Shown here in pieces: positions 36,339-47,128 of a stretch of DNA of 64,000 nucleotides; within the stretch, counting starts at the first letter, position 1; each line of letters opens with the position of its first letter. The DNA comes from Caulobacter segnis. Lineage in GTDB: Bacteria > Pseudomonadota > Alphaproteobacteria > Caulobacterales > Caulobacteraceae. A program made the position numbers and the translations under genes. The notes beneath the pieces are model-generated. The model was not told the DNA's origin. It did no database searches and saw nothing but the letters and a program-made list of their open reading frames with translations. The stretch is taken from assembly GCF_029543125.1 (NCBI RefSeq), contig NZ_JARQWW010000003.1, forward strand, positions 1-64,000, given 5' to 3'.

Positions 36339-37279
36339 GCGAAGCTCCGCACATCTCCGTCCTGCTCGACGAGGTGCTCGCCGCCTTGAGCGCCAAGCCG
36401 GGCGAAACGATCATCGACGGCACCTTCGGGGCGGGCGGCTACAGCCGCGCCATCCTGGCGACCGGCGCGAACGTGGTCGGCTTCGATCGTGATCCCACCG
36501 TCCTGCGCTTCGCCGAACCGCTGGCGGCGGAGAATGGCCGCTTTCGACTGATCCAGGATCGCTTCTCGCAGATGGAGGAGCATTTCGGTGCGGCTTCGGT
36601 CGATGGCGTGGTGCTCGACATCGGTGTGTCGTCCATGCAGCTCGACGAGGCCGAGCGCGGCTTCTCGTTCATGCGCGATGGTCCGCTGGACATGCGCATG
36701 GCCGCCGACGGCCCGACCGCCGCCGATCTGGTCAATGAGCTCGAGAAGGAAGAGCTGGCGCGCATCTTCTACGTCTATGGCGAGGAGCGCGAGAGCCGCC
36801 GGGTGGCGTCCTTCATCATCCGCCGCCGCGAGGAGCAGCCGTTCAACCGCACCCTGGACCTGGCCGAGGTGGTGGAGCGCGCCCTGGGCGGGCGTCGCGG
36901 CGCCAAGGTTCATCCGGCCACCAAGACCTTCCAGGCCCTGCGCATCGCCGTGAACGAGGAGCTGACGGAGCTGGAGCGGGCGCTGGACGCCGCCGAGCGT
37001 ATCCTGAAGCCCGGCGGCCGCTTGGCGGTGGTGACCTTCCACTCGCTGGAAGACCGCATCGTCAAAAGCTTCTTCATTGAGCGCGCCGGCAAGACGCCGG
37101 GCGGCTCGCGTCACGCGCCCCCGACGGAGCGTGGGCCTGCCCCGACCTTCGAGCTGATCGGCAAGGCGACGGGGCCAGGCGAGGCGGAGCTGGCGGTCAA
37201 TCCGCGGGCCCGTTCGGCCAAGCTGCGCGCCGGCCTGCGGACCACGGCGCCGGCCTGGGGCGGGGAGGGCGCGGCATGA
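36335..37279 (+). CDS. rsmH: 16S rRNA m4C1402 methyltransferase RsmH (MraW)
   Basis: N4-methylates C1402 of 16S rRNA with S-adenosylmethionine. 314 residues. [13 protein letters not shown] at the start, the SAM site [13 protein letters not shown] (28-40), [20 protein letters not shown] and the C-terminal [13 protein letters not shown] with [15 protein letters not shown] [12 protein letters not shown] are all present. Start ATG overlaps the mraZ stop (ATGA) and the stop overlaps ftsL the same way. Confidence 0.97.
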   Translation: MSEAPHISVLLDEVLAALSAKPGETIIDGTFGAGGYSRAILATGANVVGFDRDPTVLRFAEPLAAENGRFRLIQDRFSQMEEHFGAASVDGVVLDIGVSSMQLDEAERGFSFMRDGPLDMRMAADGPTAADLVNELEKEELARIFYVYGEERESRRVASFIIRRREEQPFNRTLDLAEVVERALGGRRGAKVHPATKTFQALRIAVNEELTELERALDAAERILKPGGRLAVVTFHSLEDRIVKSFFIERAGKTPGGSRHAPPTERGPAPTFELIGKATGPGEAELAVNPRARSAKLRAGLRTTAPAWGGEGAA

Positions 37280-37692
37280 GCTCGATCTTCGCCCGACGCT
37301 ATCGCGGCTTCCGCGTCATCGAGATCTTCGCCCTGACCCTGCTGCTCCTGCTGGTGCTCGGCGTGTACCTGGCCAAGACGGTGGCGGGCGGCGAGCGCAC
37401 GGAGATCGCGCGGCTGGATCGGGAGATCTCGGCCGAGCGCGTCCGCACCCGCCTGCTAAAGGCGGAAGTGGCCTATCTGGAGCAGCCGCGCCGCCTGGAG
37501 CGGTTGGCGACAAACTATCTCGGTCTTGAGCCGATCAAGGCGGCCCAAGAGATCGAATCCGATAGACTGGCCGAGATCGCAGCGCGCCTGTCGCCGCCGC
37601 GTCCCGCCCCGGCGCCGGCAGCGCCGGAGACTGATGCTGCGGCGGCCTCGGACGAACCTGTTCCGGCGACGCCTGGGGAGAACCTGCAATGA
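37276..37692 (+). CDS. ftsL: Cell division protein FtsL
   Basis: Bitopic membrane protein of the divisome that joins FtsB and FtsQ and helps activate FtsWI. 138 residues: basic cytoplasmic start ([12 protein letters not shown]), one membrane segment at about 14-34, a coiled-coil ectodomain ([20 protein letters not shown]) with [16 protein letters not shown], and a Pro/Ala-rich tail. Sequence similarity in this family is low; position between rsmH and ftsI and topology are the main evidence. It overlaps both neighbours by 4 bases. Confidence 0.9.
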   Translation: MSSIFARRYRGFRVIEIFALTLLLLLVLGVYLAKTVAGGERTEIARLDREISAERVRTRLLKAEVAYLEQPRRLERLATNYLGLEPIKAAQEIESDRLAEIAARLSPPRPAPAPAAPETDAAAASDEPVPATPGENLQ

Positions 37693-39449
37693 GCCTGGCG
37701 GACCTTTCGCCTCGCTTGCCCGCATGGCGCTGGATCATCGAGCGCGTCTGGAGCCTTGAGCACGCTTTCGAGCGGTCCAAGGCCGCCGGCCGGGCGCAGG
37801 ACGACACGCGTCTGCGCATCTTCTTCATCCTGGCGATCTTCGGGACGGTGTTCCTGGGCCTGGCCATCGGCGCCGCCCGTTCGGCGGTGTTCTCTGACGC
37901 CGGGCGCGGAGGCGATTACGCGCCGCTGATCGGCGCCGCCCGGGCCGACCTGACCGACCGCAATGGTGAGCTGTTGGCCGCCGACCTGACCCATTACGGC
38001 CTCTATATCGACCCGTCGGATGTCTGGGACGCGCGCGAGACGCGCAGCGCCCTGCGCCGTGCGATCCCGGGGCTGGACGTGAAGCGTCTGAACAAGGCGC
38101 TCGAAGGCCGCCGCCGGATCTTCGTCCATGGCGGCCTGACGCCGGAAGAGCGCAACGCGGTCCATGCCTTGGGCCTGCCGGGGATCAGCTTCGAGGAGGA
38201 GGGGCGCCGCGTCTATCCGCTGGGCGGCACGGCGGCGCACATCATCGGCTTCTCCGACAAGGGCGGCGCGGGCCTGGCCGGCGCCGAGCGGGCCCTGGAC
38301 GCCGAGCTTCGCCAGATCGCGGCGCGCGGCGGCGGCAGCCTGCCGCTGTCCATCGACCTGCGCATCCAGGCGGCTCTGGACGACGAATTGAACAAGGCGG
38401 CAATGCACTTCACGCCCAAGGGTGCGGTGGGCATCGTCACCAACGTCCACACGGGCGAAATCCTGGGCCTGTCGAGCTGGCCGACCTTCGACCCGAACAA
38501 GCCGGGCGGAGCAGATGACAGCGCGCGCCTGAACCGCGCCGCCGCGTCGGTCTATGAAATGGGCTCGACCTTCAAGGCCTTCACGGTCGCCATCGGCCTG
38601 GACACCGGCGTCGCCACGCCGAGCTCCACCTTTGACGCGACCCAGCCTTACAAGCTGGGCTACCGGACGATCCACGACTACCACGCCGCGCGGAAGGTTC
38701 TGACTCTGGTGGAGGTGTTCCAACACTCGTCCAACATCGGCACCGCCAAGCTGGGCGTCGCCATCGGCCCGCGCCGGCTGGAGCAGTATTTCACCAAGCT
38801 CGGCCTGACCAAGCCGGCCAGCGTCGAACTGCGCGAGTCCGCCCGCCCGCTGACGCCCAAGGTCTGGAATGACGATGCGGTGGCCTCCACCTCGTTCGGT
38901 CACGGCATGAACGTCAGCCCGCTGGCCCTGACCGAGGCCATGGGATCGCTGTTGAACGGCGGCGTGCGCGTGCCGCTGACCATCCGCAAGCAGGATGTGA
39001 ATTATCGTCCCAAGGGCGAGCGGGTGATCTCCGAGCAGAGCTCGCTGGAGATGCTGCAGATCATGCGCGCCAACGTATCCGATCCGATCGGCAGCGGCGG
39101 CAAGGCCAACGCTCCTGGCCTGTCGGTCGGCGGCAAGACCGGGACGGGCGAAAAGTACGACCCGGCCATTCGCGGCTACAATCACAAGCGTCAGGTCTCG
39201 TCCTTCGCGGCGGTATTCCCGACCGATGGCCCGGTGGAGGCTGACCGTTACTTCGTTCTGATCCTGATGGACGAGCCGAACGGCACCAAGGAAAGCTACG
39301 GCTTCTCCACTGGCGGCTGGGTCGGCGCGCCGGCGGCCGGCAAGGTGATCGACCGCATCGCTCCGTTCCTTGGCGTTCAACGCAAGTACGACGTTCCCTA
39401 TTCTGTCGCGTCGAACGGCGCGTTCGCCGCTTCTGGAGGCGGCCGATGA
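37689..39449 (+). CDS. ftsI: Penicillin-binding protein 3 (septal transpeptidase)
   Basis: Transpeptidase that crosslinks septal peptidoglycan with FtsW. 586 residues: cytoplasmic N-terminus, membrane anchor at about 44-64, a dimerisation-type domain, and the transpeptidase with Ser293-Thr-Phe-Lys296 (EMGSTFKAFT), Ser347-Ser-Asn349 (QHSSNIGTAK) and Lys483-Thr-Gly485 (GGKTGTGEKYD). This is the target class of beta-lactams in division. 4-base overlap with ftsL and with murE. Confidence 0.97.
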   Translation: MSLADLSPRLPAWRWIIERVWSLEHAFERSKAAGRAQDDTRLRIFFILAIFGTVFLGLAIGAARSAVFSDAGRGGDYAPLIGAARADLTDRNGELLAADLTHYGLYIDPSDVWDARETRSALRRAIPGLDVKRLNKALEGRRRIFVHGGLTPEERNAVHALGLPGISFEEEGRRVYPLGGTAAHIIGFSDKGGAGLAGAERALDAELRQIAARGGGSLPLSIDLRIQAALDDELNKAAMHFTPKGAVGIVTNVHTGEILGLSSWPTFDPNKPGGADDSARLNRAAASVYEMGSTFKAFTVAIGLDTGVATPSSTFDATQPYKLGYRTIHDYHAARKVLTLVEVFQHSSNIGTAKLGVAIGPRRLEQYFTKLGLTKPASVELRESARPLTPKVWNDDAVASTSFGHGMNVSPLALTEAMGSLLNGGVRVPLTIRKQDVNYRPKGERVISEQSSLEMLQIMRANVSDPIGSGGKANAPGLSVGGKTGTGEKYDPAIRGYNHKRQVSSFAAVFPTDGPVEADRYFVLILMDEPNGTKESYGFSTGGWVGAPAAGKVIDRIAPFLGVQRKYDVPYSVASNGAFAASGGGR

Positions 39450-40903
39450 CCATGCCCCTGTCCGATCTGGTCCAACGGGACCTGCCCGTTGATCCCGTCA
39501 TCACCGGCGTCACCGCCGACAGCCGCAAGGTAAAGGCCGGCACGCTGTTCGTGGCCCTGCCGGGCTCCAAGGTCGACGGCCGCAGCTTCATCCCCGCCGC
39601 GCTGAACGCGGGCGCGGCCGCCATCCTGGCGCCGTCGGACGTGACCGACCTGCCGGTGCCGGTGGTTCACGCCCAGGACCCGCGCCGGGCCTACGCCCTG
39701 GCCGCCGCCAGCTTCTGGGGCGCGCAGCCCAAGACCTGCGTGGCGGTGACGGGCACCAACGGCAAGACCTCGGTCGCCGTGTTCTGCCGCCAGATCTTCG
39801 CCGAGCTGGGCCATAAGGCCGCCAGCATGGGCACTCTGGGCGTGACGGTGTCCGAGAAGGGCAAGCCGGACGTCCAGCTGACGCCGCCGGGTCTGACGAC
39901 GCCTGACGCCGCCGATGTCTCCGAACTGCTGGCCAAGCTGGCCGCCGACGGCGTGACGCACATGGCGCTGGAGGCCAGCTCGCATGGCGTGGACCAGCGC
40001 CGCCTGGACGGCGTGCGTCTGGCCGCCGGGGGCTTCACCAACTTCACCCAGGACCACCTGGACTATCACGGCACCATGGGCGTCTACCGCGCGGCCAAGC
40101 TGCGCCTGTTCGACACCTTGCTGCCGCGCTGGTCTACGGCGGTGCTGAACGCGGACTCCGACGCCTATCCGGCCTTCGCGGCCGCTGCTGTCGGCGCGGG
40201 CCTGACCCTGTCGTCCGTGGGCGAGAAGGGGCGGGGCCTGCGTCTGATCAGCCGTGAGCTGCTGCCGGAAGGCCAGCGTCTGGTCATCGCCCATGGCGGC
40301 GACGAGCATGTGGTGAACCTGCCCCTGGCCGGCGCCTTCCAGGCCGACAACGTGCTGGTGGCCGCGGGCCTGTGCATCGCGGCGGGCGAGGAGCCGGCCG
40401 CCGTGCTGAAGGCCCTGGAAAGCCTGAAGGGCGCGCCGGGTCGCCTGCAACGGGTCGGGACGGGACCGAAGGGCGGCGAGGCCTATGTGGACTACGCCCA
40501 TACGCCGGATGGTCTGGAGACCGTGCTCAAGGCGCTGCGTCCGCATACGCGCGGCAAGCTGATCGCCGTTTTCGGCGCCGGCGGTGATCGTGACCGCACC
40601 AAGCGTCCGCAGATGGGCCAGATCGCGGCTCGACTGGCCGACGTGGCCATCGTCACCGACGACAACCCGCGCTCGGAAGAGCCGGCCGTCATCCGTGCTG
40701 AAATCCTGGCCGCCGCATCCGGCGCGCGTGAGATCGGCGATCGCCGCGAGGCCATCCGCGCCGCCGCCGCCATGCTGGAGGACGGCGACGTCCTGGTCGT
40801 GGCCGGCAAGGGGCACGAGCAGGGGCAGATCATCGCCGGCGTCACCCATCCCTTCGACGACGTGGCCGAGACCGCATCGGCTCTGGGGCTGAGCGATGGC
40901 TGA
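39446..40903 (+). CDS. murE: UDP-MurNAc-L-Ala-D-Glu:meso-DAP ligase
   Basis: Adds meso-diaminopimelate to the stem peptide, using ATP, in the cytoplasm. 485 residues. Walker A GTNGKTSVA is at 103-111, LEASSHGVDQRRLDGV and NFTQDHLDYHGTM are core motifs, and DNPR at 406-409 is the signature for meso-DAP, so the peptidoglycan is of the Gram-negative type. A second ATG two codons later could be the true start. Its last 8 bases overlap murF. Confidence 0.97.
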   Translation: MTMPLSDLVQRDLPVDPVITGVTADSRKVKAGTLFVALPGSKVDGRSFIPAALNAGAAAILAPSDVTDLPVPVVHAQDPRRAYALAAASFWGAQPKTCVAVTGTNGKTSVAVFCRQIFAELGHKAASMGTLGVTVSEKGKPDVQLTPPGLTTPDAADVSELLAKLAADGVTHMALEASSHGVDQRRLDGVRLAAGGFTNFTQDHLDYHGTMGVYRAAKLRLFDTLLPRWSTAVLNADSDAYPAFAAAAVGAGLTLSSVGEKGRGLRLISRELLPEGQRLVIAHGGDEHVVNLPLAGAFQADNVLVAAGLCIAAGEEPAAVLKALESLKGAPGRLQRVGTGPKGGEAYVDYAHTPDGLETVLKALRPHTRGKLIAVFGAGGDRDRTKRPQMGQIAARLADVAIVTDDNPRSEEPAVIRAEILAAASGAREIGDRREAIRAAAAMLEDGDVLVVAGKGHEQGQIIAGVTHPFDDVAETASALGLSDG

Positions 40904-42296
40904 ATTCCTGTGGACCGCCGCGGAGATCGCGGCCGCCACCGGCGGCGTGCTTCAGGGCGCGCCTTTCGAAGTGTCCGGAATCTCCATCGACACCCGCTCC
41001 ATCGAGCCGGGTGACTTGTTCGTGGCCCTGGCCGGGGTGCGCGACGCGCATGACTTCGTGCCCGGCGCCCTGGCGTCCGGCGCGGCCGGCTCGCTGACCG
41101 CACGCGCGGTCGAGGGCTCCTGCGTCGTCGTGGAAGATACGCTCAAGGCATTGGAATTGCTGGGAGAAGCGGCGCGTGATCGCGCGCCCGCCAAGCGCGG
41201 CGCGGTGACCGGCTCCGTCGGCAAGACCAGCGTCACCCGCGCGGTGGAGGCGGGCCTGCGCCTGGCCGGACGCGGCCATGCGTCGGTGAAGTCCTACAAC
41301 AACCACATCGGCGTTCCGCTGACCCTGGCCCGCATGCCGCGCGACACCGAGCGCGCGGTGTTCGAGGTCGGCATGAACCACGCCGACGAGATCACGCCCC
41401 TGTCTCGCATGGTGCGGCCGCATGCGGTGGCGATCACAACGGTGGGGCCGGTGCATACCGAGAACTTCCATGACGGTGAGGAGGGCGTCGCCCGCGCCAA
41501 GGCCGAGATCTTCGCCGGGCTGGAGCCGGGCGGGATCGCCGTGCTCAACGCCGACAACAAGTGGTTCAACCTGCTGAAGGCCGAGGCCGAGAAGGTCGGG
41601 GCGGTGGTCTGGAGCTTCGGCTCCGACACCGATTGCACCGCCTGCCTGACCGGTTTTGACAGCCGCGCCGACGGCGCGACGGTCCATGCCGCGATCCGGG
41701 GGGAGGCCGTGAGTTTCCCCATCCTGCAGGCGGGTCATCACTGGGGCCTGAACAGCCTGTGCGTCCTGCTGATGCTGGAGGCGCTGGACGTGCCGCGCGC
41801 CACCGCGCTGGAGGCCCTGGCCCGGTTCGCGCCGATCGAGGGGCGCGGGGCGGAGAAGACCATCGCCGTCGAGGACGGCAGCTTCACCCTGGTGGACGAG
41901 AGCTACAACGCCAATCCCATCTCCATGGCCGCCGCGCTGAAGAACCTGGGCATGCGCAAGGTTTCGGGGCGACGCATCGTCGCGCTGACGGACATGCTGG
42001 AGCTTGGCCCGCAGGCGGCGGAGCACCATGCGGCGCTGGCCTCACTGGCCGAGACGGCCGGGATCGACCTCGTCTTCTGCGCCGGGCCGCTGATGAAATC
42101 CCTGTGGGAGGCGCTTCCCCCGACTCGCCGTGGGGGGTACGCCGAGACAGCGGCTGAATTGACGCCGCTGGTCACGTCCGCCGTACGGGGCGGCGACGTG
42201 ATCATGGTGAAGGGGTCCAACGGTTCGAAAGCCGGGACGGTCGCGGCCGCCCTGGCTTTGCTCGGTTCGGGCCTTGGTACGGGTGGGGACCACTGA
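40896..42296 (+). CDS. murF: UDP-MurNAc-tripeptide:D-Ala-D-Ala ligase
   Basis: Final cytoplasmic amino-acid ligation in peptidoglycan precursor synthesis. 466 residues. The ATP site GSVGKTSVT is at 106-114, with Val in place of the more common Thr or Asn, as in many Mur[31 protein letters not shown] and [19 protein letters not shown] follow. It overlaps murE by 8 bases and mraY by 1 base. Confidence 0.97.
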   Translation: MAEFLWTAAEIAAATGGVLQGAPFEVSGISIDTRSIEPGDLFVALAGVRDAHDFVPGALASGAAGSLTARAVEGSCVVVEDTLKALELLGEAARDRAPAKRGAVTGSVGKTSVTRAVEAGLRLAGRGHASVKSYNNHIGVPLTLARMPRDTERAVFEVGMNHADEITPLSRMVRPHAVAITTVGPVHTENFHDGEEGVARAKAEIFAGLEPGGIAVLNADNKWFNLLKAEAEKVGAVVWSFGSDTDCTACLTGFDSRADGATVHAAIRGEAVSFPILQAGHHWGLNSLCVLLMLEALDVPRATALEALARFAPIEGRGAEKTIAVEDGSFTLVDESYNANPISMAAALKNLGMRKVSGRRIVALTDMLELGPQAAEHHAALASLAETAGIDLVFCAGPLMKSLWEALPPTRRGGYAETAAELTPLVTSAVRGGDVIMVKGSNGSKAGTVAAALALLGSGLGTGGDH

Positions 42297-43408
42297 TGCT
42301 GTATCTGCTGTATGAGCGCCTCAGCGATCTGCGCGAGCACATCCCGCTTCTCAACCTGCTGAAATACCTGACGTTCCGCACGGTCATGGCCGTGATGACC
42401 GCCCAGCTGGTGGTCATCCTGATGGGCTCGCGCTTCATCCGCTGGATGCGCGCCAAGCAGGGCAAGGGCCAGCCGATCCGCGCCGAGGGCATCCAGCGTC
42501 ACGTGGTCGAGAAGGCCGGCACGCCCACCATGGGCGGGCTGATGATCCTGGCCGGCGTGTTCGTGGCGACCCTGCTGTGGGCCGACCTGTCCAACATCCA
42601 TGTGTGGGTGGTGCTGTTCGTGACCGGGGCCTACGGCCTGCTGGGCTTCATGGACGACTACGCCAAGGTGACCAAGCAGACGACGGCGGGTCTTTCCAGC
42701 CGTCAGAAGCTGGTGGCGCAGGTGCTGGTGGCGGTGATCGCCTCGGTCCTGCTGATCGTGTTCTCGCCCAAATCGCCCACGACGCCGGGGCTGGAGACCA
42801 GCTTGGTCTTCCCGATCTTCAAGCAGTTCGTGTTCAATCTCGGCTGGTTCTACGTGGTCTTCGCCGCCGTGGTTCTGGTTGGCGCGTCCAACGCCGTGAA
42901 CCTCACCGACGGTCTGGACGGCTTGGCGACGGTGCCGGTGATGATCGCGGCCTCGACCTTCGGCCTGATCGCGTACCTGGTCGGCAACTACGTCTTCGCC
43001 AACTACCTGCAGCTTCACTTCGCGCCCGGCGTGGGCGAACTGGCGGTGTTCTGCGGCTCCATCATCGGGGCCGGCATGGGCTTCCTCTGGTATAACGCGC
43101 CGCCGGCCAAGATCTTCATGGGCGACACCGGTTCGCTGGCCCTGGGCGGCGCACTCGGCGCGGTGGCGGTCAGCTCCAAGCACGAGATCGTGCTCGCCAT
43201 CGTCGGCGGCCTGTTCGTGGCCGAGGCGCTGTCGGTGATGATCCAGGTCGCCTACTTCAAGAAGACCGGCAAACGCATCTTCTTGATGGCGCCGATCCAC
43301 CACCACTTCGAGAAGCTGGGCTGGGCTGAATCCACTGTGGTGATCCGCTTCTGGATCGTCTCGCTGATGCTGGCCCTGGTCGGCCTCGCCACACTCAAGC
43401 TGCGCTAG
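42296..43408 (+). CDS. mraY: Phospho-MurNAc-pentapeptide transferase MraY
   Basis: Inner-membrane enzyme that makes lipid I from UDP-MurNAc-pentapeptide and undecaprenyl phosphate. 370 residues and about ten membrane segments. The acidic motifs are [22 protein letters not shown] and [12 protein letters not shown]; the histidine loop is [24 protein letters not shown] near the N-terminus is typical. It starts within TGATG of murF; murD follows after 18 bases with AGGGAGG. Confidence 0.98.
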   Translation: MLYLLYERLSDLREHIPLLNLLKYLTFRTVMAVMTAQLVVILMGSRFIRWMRAKQGKGQPIRAEGIQRHVVEKAGTPTMGGLMILAGVFVATLLWADLSNIHVWVVLFVTGAYGLLGFMDDYAKVTKQTTAGLSSRQKLVAQVLVAVIASVLLIVFSPKSPTTPGLETSLVFPIFKQFVFNLGWFYVVFAAVVLVGASNAVNLTDGLDGLATVPVMIAASTFGLIAYLVGNYVFANYLQLHFAPGVGELAVFCGSIIGAGMGFLWYNAPPAKIFMGDTGSLALGGALGAVAVSSKHEIVLAIVGGLFVAEALSVMIQVAYFKKTGKRIFLMAPIHHHFEKLGWAESTVVIRFWIVSLMLALVGLATLKLR

Positions 43409-43426
43409 GGAGGGCTGGTTCAGGTC

Positions 43427-44839
43427 ATGATCCCGGTCCGCGGTTTCGAGGGCAAGACAGTCGCGGTGTTCGGCCTGGGCCGGACGGGGCTCACGGCCGC
43501 GCGCGCCCTGCTGGCGGGCAAGGCCAAGGTCATCGCCTGGGACGAGAAGGCTTCCGGCCGCGAAGCCGCCCAGGCCGAGGGCCTGACGGTGAAGGATCTG
43601 TGGGCCGCCGACTGGTCGCAGATCTCCGCCCTGATGCTGTCGCCGGGCGTGCCCCTGACCCATCCCAAGCCGCATTGGGTGGTGGAGAAGGCGCAGGCCG
43701 CTGGGGTCGAGATCCTGGGCGACATCGAGCTGTTCGCCCGCACCGTGAACGCCGCGCCGGCGCACAAGCGCCCCAAGGTGGCCGCCATCACCGGCACCAA
43801 CGGCAAGTCCACGACCACGGCTCTCCTGGGTCACATCTGCCGCAGCGCCGGCCGCGACACCCGCATCGGCGGCAACATCGGCTATGGCGTGCTGAGCCTC
43901 GACGACATGCACGGCGGGGCGGTCTATGTGCTGGAGACGTCGTCATATCAGCTAGACCTGACCAGCAGCCTGAAGGCCGACGCGGCGATCATCCTGAACA
44001 TCTCGCCCGACCATCTGGACCGCCATGGCGGGATGGAGGGCTACATCGCCGCCAAGCGCCGCATCCTGCTGAACCAGGACAAGGGCGACACGGCGATCAT
44101 CGGGGTCGATGATCCCTGGTGCCAGCAGATCTGCACCGAGATCACCGCCGCCAACCGCCGAACCATCTGGCCGATCAGCGCCGGTCGGGCCATGGGCCGC
44201 GGCGTCTATGTGCTGCAGGGCGTGCTTTACGACGCTACCGGCGACCGGGTGACCGAGGTCGCCGACCTGCTGCGGGCCCGCAGTCTGCCGGGCCGCCACA
44301 ACTGGCAGAACGCCGCCGCCGCCTATGCCGCCGCCCGGGCTATGGGCATCTCCATGGCCGACGCGGCTGAGGGGCTGCGCACCTTTCCCGGGCTGGCGCA
44401 CCGGATGGAGACGGTGGCGACCATCGGCAAGGTCCGCTTCGTCAACGACAGCAAGGCCACCAACGCCGATGCGGCGCGTCAGGCCATGTCGTCCTATCCG
44501 CGCTTCTACTGGATCGCCGGCGGCGTGCCGAAGGCCGGCGGAATCGACAGCCTGACCGATCTGTTTCCGCGCATCGCCAAGGCCTACCTGATCGGCGACG
44601 CCGCGCCGGCGTTCGGCGCGGCGCTGAAGGATCGCGCCCCAGCCAAGGAGTGCGGCACGCTGGAGGCCGCCGTCATGGCCGCCTATGCCGACGCCAAGGC
44701 CTCTGGCGAAGAGGCGGTGGTTCTGTTGTCGCCGGCCTGCGCGTCGTTTGACCAGTTCGCTGATTTCGAGGCCAGGGGCGAGGCGTTCCGCACGGCCGTC
44801 CAGAAGCTGTCCAAGACGCCCAAGGGGGCGACGGCTTGA
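43427..44839 (+). CDS. murD: UDP-MurNAc-L-alanine:D-glutamate ligase
   Basis: Adds D-glutamate, the second residue of the stem peptide. 470 residues: an N-terminal Rossmann domain (TVAVFGLGRTGLTAARALLA), Walker A GTNGKST at 123-129, and ETSSYQLDLTSSLKADAAII, LNISPDHLDRHGGMEGYIAA and VNDSKATNADAARQAM in the central and C-terminal domains. Good SD AGGGAGG upstream. The stop overlaps ftsW (TTGA). Confidence 0.97.
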   Translation: MIPVRGFEGKTVAVFGLGRTGLTAARALLAGKAKVIAWDEKASGREAAQAEGLTVKDLWAADWSQISALMLSPGVPLTHPKPHWVVEKAQAAGVEILGDIELFARTVNAAPAHKRPKVAAITGTNGKSTTTALLGHICRSAGRDTRIGGNIGYGVLSLDDMHGGAVYVLETSSYQLDLTSSLKADAAIILNISPDHLDRHGGMEGYIAAKRRILLNQDKGDTAIIGVDDPWCQQICTEITAANRRTIWPISAGRAMGRGVYVLQGVLYDATGDRVTEVADLLRARSLPGRHNWQNAAAAYAAARAMGISMADAAEGLRTFPGLAHRMETVATIGKVRFVNDSKATNADAARQAMSSYPRFYWIAGGVPKAGGIDSLTDLFPRIAKAYLIGDAAPAFGAALKDRAPAKECGTLEAAVMAAYADAKASGEEAVVLLSPACASFDQFADFEARGEAFRTAVQKLSKTPKGATA

Positions 44840-46014
44840 GCGGAGAGCGCAACAACGCCCACGCCTTCGCCCGCACCGACCAGTCGCGGTTCGGCGTGTG
44901 GTGGTGGACGACCGACCACTGGCTGCTGGGCGGTGTCGCGGCGCTGATCGTGGTCGGCGTGCTGCTGTCCTTCGCCTCCAGTCCGGCGGCGGCGCTGCGC
45001 ATGGGCATCGACGACCCGTTCCATTTCGCCCTGCGCCAGTGCGTGTTCGCCGGCGCGGCCAGCGTCATCCTGATCGCCGCCTCCATGCTGACGCCGCGCG
45101 GCGTGCGGCGGGCGGCGTTCTTCGTCTACATCGTGGCGATCCTGATCATGGCGGCCCTGCCGTTCATCGGGCACACGGCCAAGGGGGCCGCCCGCTGGGT
45201 GGCCATCGGAGGGTTCACCCTGCAGCCGTCGGAGTTCATGAAGCCGGCCCTGATCGTGCTGGTGTCATGGATGTTCGCCGAGGGGCAAAAGGGCGAGGGG
45301 GTGCCGGGCGTGTCCATCGCCTTCGGCCTTTACGGCCTTGCGGTCGCGCTGTTGCTGATCCAACCCGACGTAGGCCAGACGGTTCTGATCACCGTAGCCT
45401 TCGGCGCGGCCTTCTGGATGGCGGGCGTGCCGCTGTCCTGGATCATGGGGCTAGGTGCGCTGGCGCTGAGCGGACTGGTCAGCACCTACTTCATCTTCGA
45501 CCACGTGCGGGCGCGTGTGACCAAGTTCCTCAGCCCCGAACAGGCGGACACCCACCAGATCACCCGCGCCTCCGAGGCGATCGCCGCCGGCGGCCTGTTC
45601 GGCCGTGGTCCGGGCGAGGGGGTGATGAAGCGTCACGTGCCCGACCTGCATACCGACTTCATCTATTCGGTGGCGGCAGAGGAGTACGGTCTGGTCTTCT
45701 CCCTGGCCCTGATCAGCCTGTTCTCCTTCGTGGTGGTGCGCGGGATGTACAAGGCCATGAAGCTGTCGGACCCGTTCGAGCAGGTCGCAGCGGCCGGCCT
45801 TTTCGTGCTGGTGGGCCAACAAGCGATCATCAATGTCGCTGTGAACTTGAACCTGATCCCGACCAAGGGCATGACCTTGCCGTTCATTTCCTATGGCGGG
45901 TCTTCGATGCTCGCCATGGGGCTGACCCTGGGCATGGCGCTGGCGCTGACGCGTCGCCGCCCGGGGGCCTATTCATCGACGGATGCGCTGGCTCGGGCCG
46001 GCGCCTTCGCGTGA
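44836..46014 (+). CDS. ftsW: Septal peptidoglycan polymerase FtsW
   Basis: SEDS-family glycosyltransferase that polymerises lipid II at the septum with FtsI. 392 residues, about ten membrane segments. FIGHTAKGAARWVAIGGFTL, LQPSEFMKPALIVLVSWMFA, HTDFIYSVAAEEYGLV and the C-terminal PTKGMTLPFISYGGSSMLAM are signatures. The start is a TTG that overlaps the murD stop; no other start is available before the first membrane segment. The C-terminus is a short basic and polar tail. Confidence 0.96.
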   Translation: MSGERNNAHAFARTDQSRFGVWWWTTDHWLLGGVAALIVVGVLLSFASSPAAALRMGIDDPFHFALRQCVFAGAASVILIAASMLTPRGVRRAAFFVYIVAILIMAALPFIGHTAKGAARWVAIGGFTLQPSEFMKPALIVLVSWMFAEGQKGEGVPGVSIAFGLYGLAVALLLIQPDVGQTVLITVAFGAAFWMAGVPLSWIMGLGALALSGLVSTYFIFDHVRARVTKFLSPEQADTHQITRASEAIAAGGLFGRGPGEGVMKRHVPDLHTDFIYSVAAEEYGLVFSLALISLFSFVVVRGMYKAMKLSDPFEQVAAAGLFVLVGQQAIINVAVNLNLIPTKGMTLPFISYGGSSMLAMGLTLGMALALTRRRPGAYSSTDALARAGAFA

Positions 46015-46033
46015 GCTTGAGGGGTAAGTGCTC

Positions 46034-47128
46034 ATGACCGGCAAGGTCGCCGTTGTCGCCGCCGGGGGAACCGGCGGGCACATGTTCCCCGCCCAGGCCC
46101 TGGCGGAGACTCTGATCGCGCGCGGCTGGCGCGTGGTGCTGGCCACGGACGAGCGCGGCGAGCTCTATGCCGACAAGTTCCCGGCGGAAGAAAAGCTGTT
46201 CCTGTCGGCCGCGACCTTCAAGAAGGGCGACCCGGTCGGCATGATCAAGGCTGGTTTCGCGATCCTGGCGGGCGTGATGCAGGCGCGGAAAGCGTTCAAG
46301 CGCCTGAACCCGGCGGTCGTCGTGGGCTTCGGTGGTTATCCGTCGCTGCCGGCCCTGCTGGCGGCCACGGGCCAGAAGCGCCCGACGGTGATCCACGAGC
46401 AGAACGCGGTGCTCGGCCGCGTGAACCGCTTCATGGCGCCGAAGGTGACGCAACTGGCCTGCGCCTTCCCGACGTTGGAGCTGGCCGCTCCCGCCGCCAA
46501 GGCGCGGGCGCATGTGGTGGGCAATCCGGTCCGCCCGCCGATCCAGGCCCTGTACGACCAGCCCTATGAGGCGCCGGGCGAGGACGGTCCTATCCGCCTG
46601 CTGATCACCGGCGGCAGCCAGGGCGCGCGCCTGCTGTCCGAACTGGTGCCCGAGGCGGTGATCCGTCTGCCGGAAGACATCCGCATGCGGCTGGAGATCC
46701 AGCAGCAGACCCGGGCGGAGTCCATGGACAATGCCCGCCGCCTCTACGCCAACGCCCTGGTGAAGGCCGAGATCGCGCCCTTCTTCCGCGACATGGCGGG
46801 CCGCTTGGGCAAGGCGCATCTGGTGGTCGGACGGGCAGGGGCCTCGACGGTGTGCGAGCTGGCCGTGGCCGGCCGTCCGTCGATCCTGGTGCCGCTGAAG
46901 ATCGCCGCCGACGACCACCAGCGCTACAACGCCCGCCTGCTGGAAGACGCGGGCGCGGCGGCGGTGGCCTTGGAAGACGAACTGACCACCGACACCATGG
47001 CTGGGGCTCTGAACGCCCTGCTGCGGGATGGTCCGCGCCTGGCCCGCATGGCGGCCTCGGCGCATGAGGCGGGAACGCCGGACGCCGCCGCCAAGCTGGC
47101 GGACCTGGTCGAGGCGACCGCCCGTTAG
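46034..47128 (+). CDS. murG: UDP-GlcNAc:lipid I N-acetylglucosaminyltransferase MurG
   Basis: Makes lipid II at the inner face of the membrane. 364 residues from the ATG at 46034, chosen over the in-frame GTG at 46028 because GAGGGG lies 9 bases before it. GGTGGHMFPAQALAE at about 11-25, GGYPSLPALLAA, HEQNAVLGRVNRFMA, GGSQGARLLSELVP and VGRAGASTVCELAVAGRPSI are the glycosyltransferase motifs. Its stop shares bases with the stop of the minus-strand gene that follows (TTAG). Confidence 0.97.
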   Translation: MTGKVAVVAAGGTGGHMFPAQALAETLIARGWRVVLATDERGELYADKFPAEEKLFLSAATFKKGDPVGMIKAGFAILAGVMQARKAFKRLNPAVVVGFGGYPSLPALLAATGQKRPTVIHEQNAVLGRVNRFMAPKVTQLACAFPTLELAAPAAKARAHVVGNPVRPPIQALYDQPYEAPGEDGPIRLLITGGSQGARLLSELVPEAVIRLPEDIRMRLEIQQQTRAESMDNARRLYANALVKAEIAPFFRDMAGRLGKAHLVVGRAGASTVCELAVAGRPSILVPLKIAADDHQRYNARLLEDAGAAAVALEDELTTDTMAGALNALLRDGPRLARMAASAHEAGTPDAAAKLADLVEATAR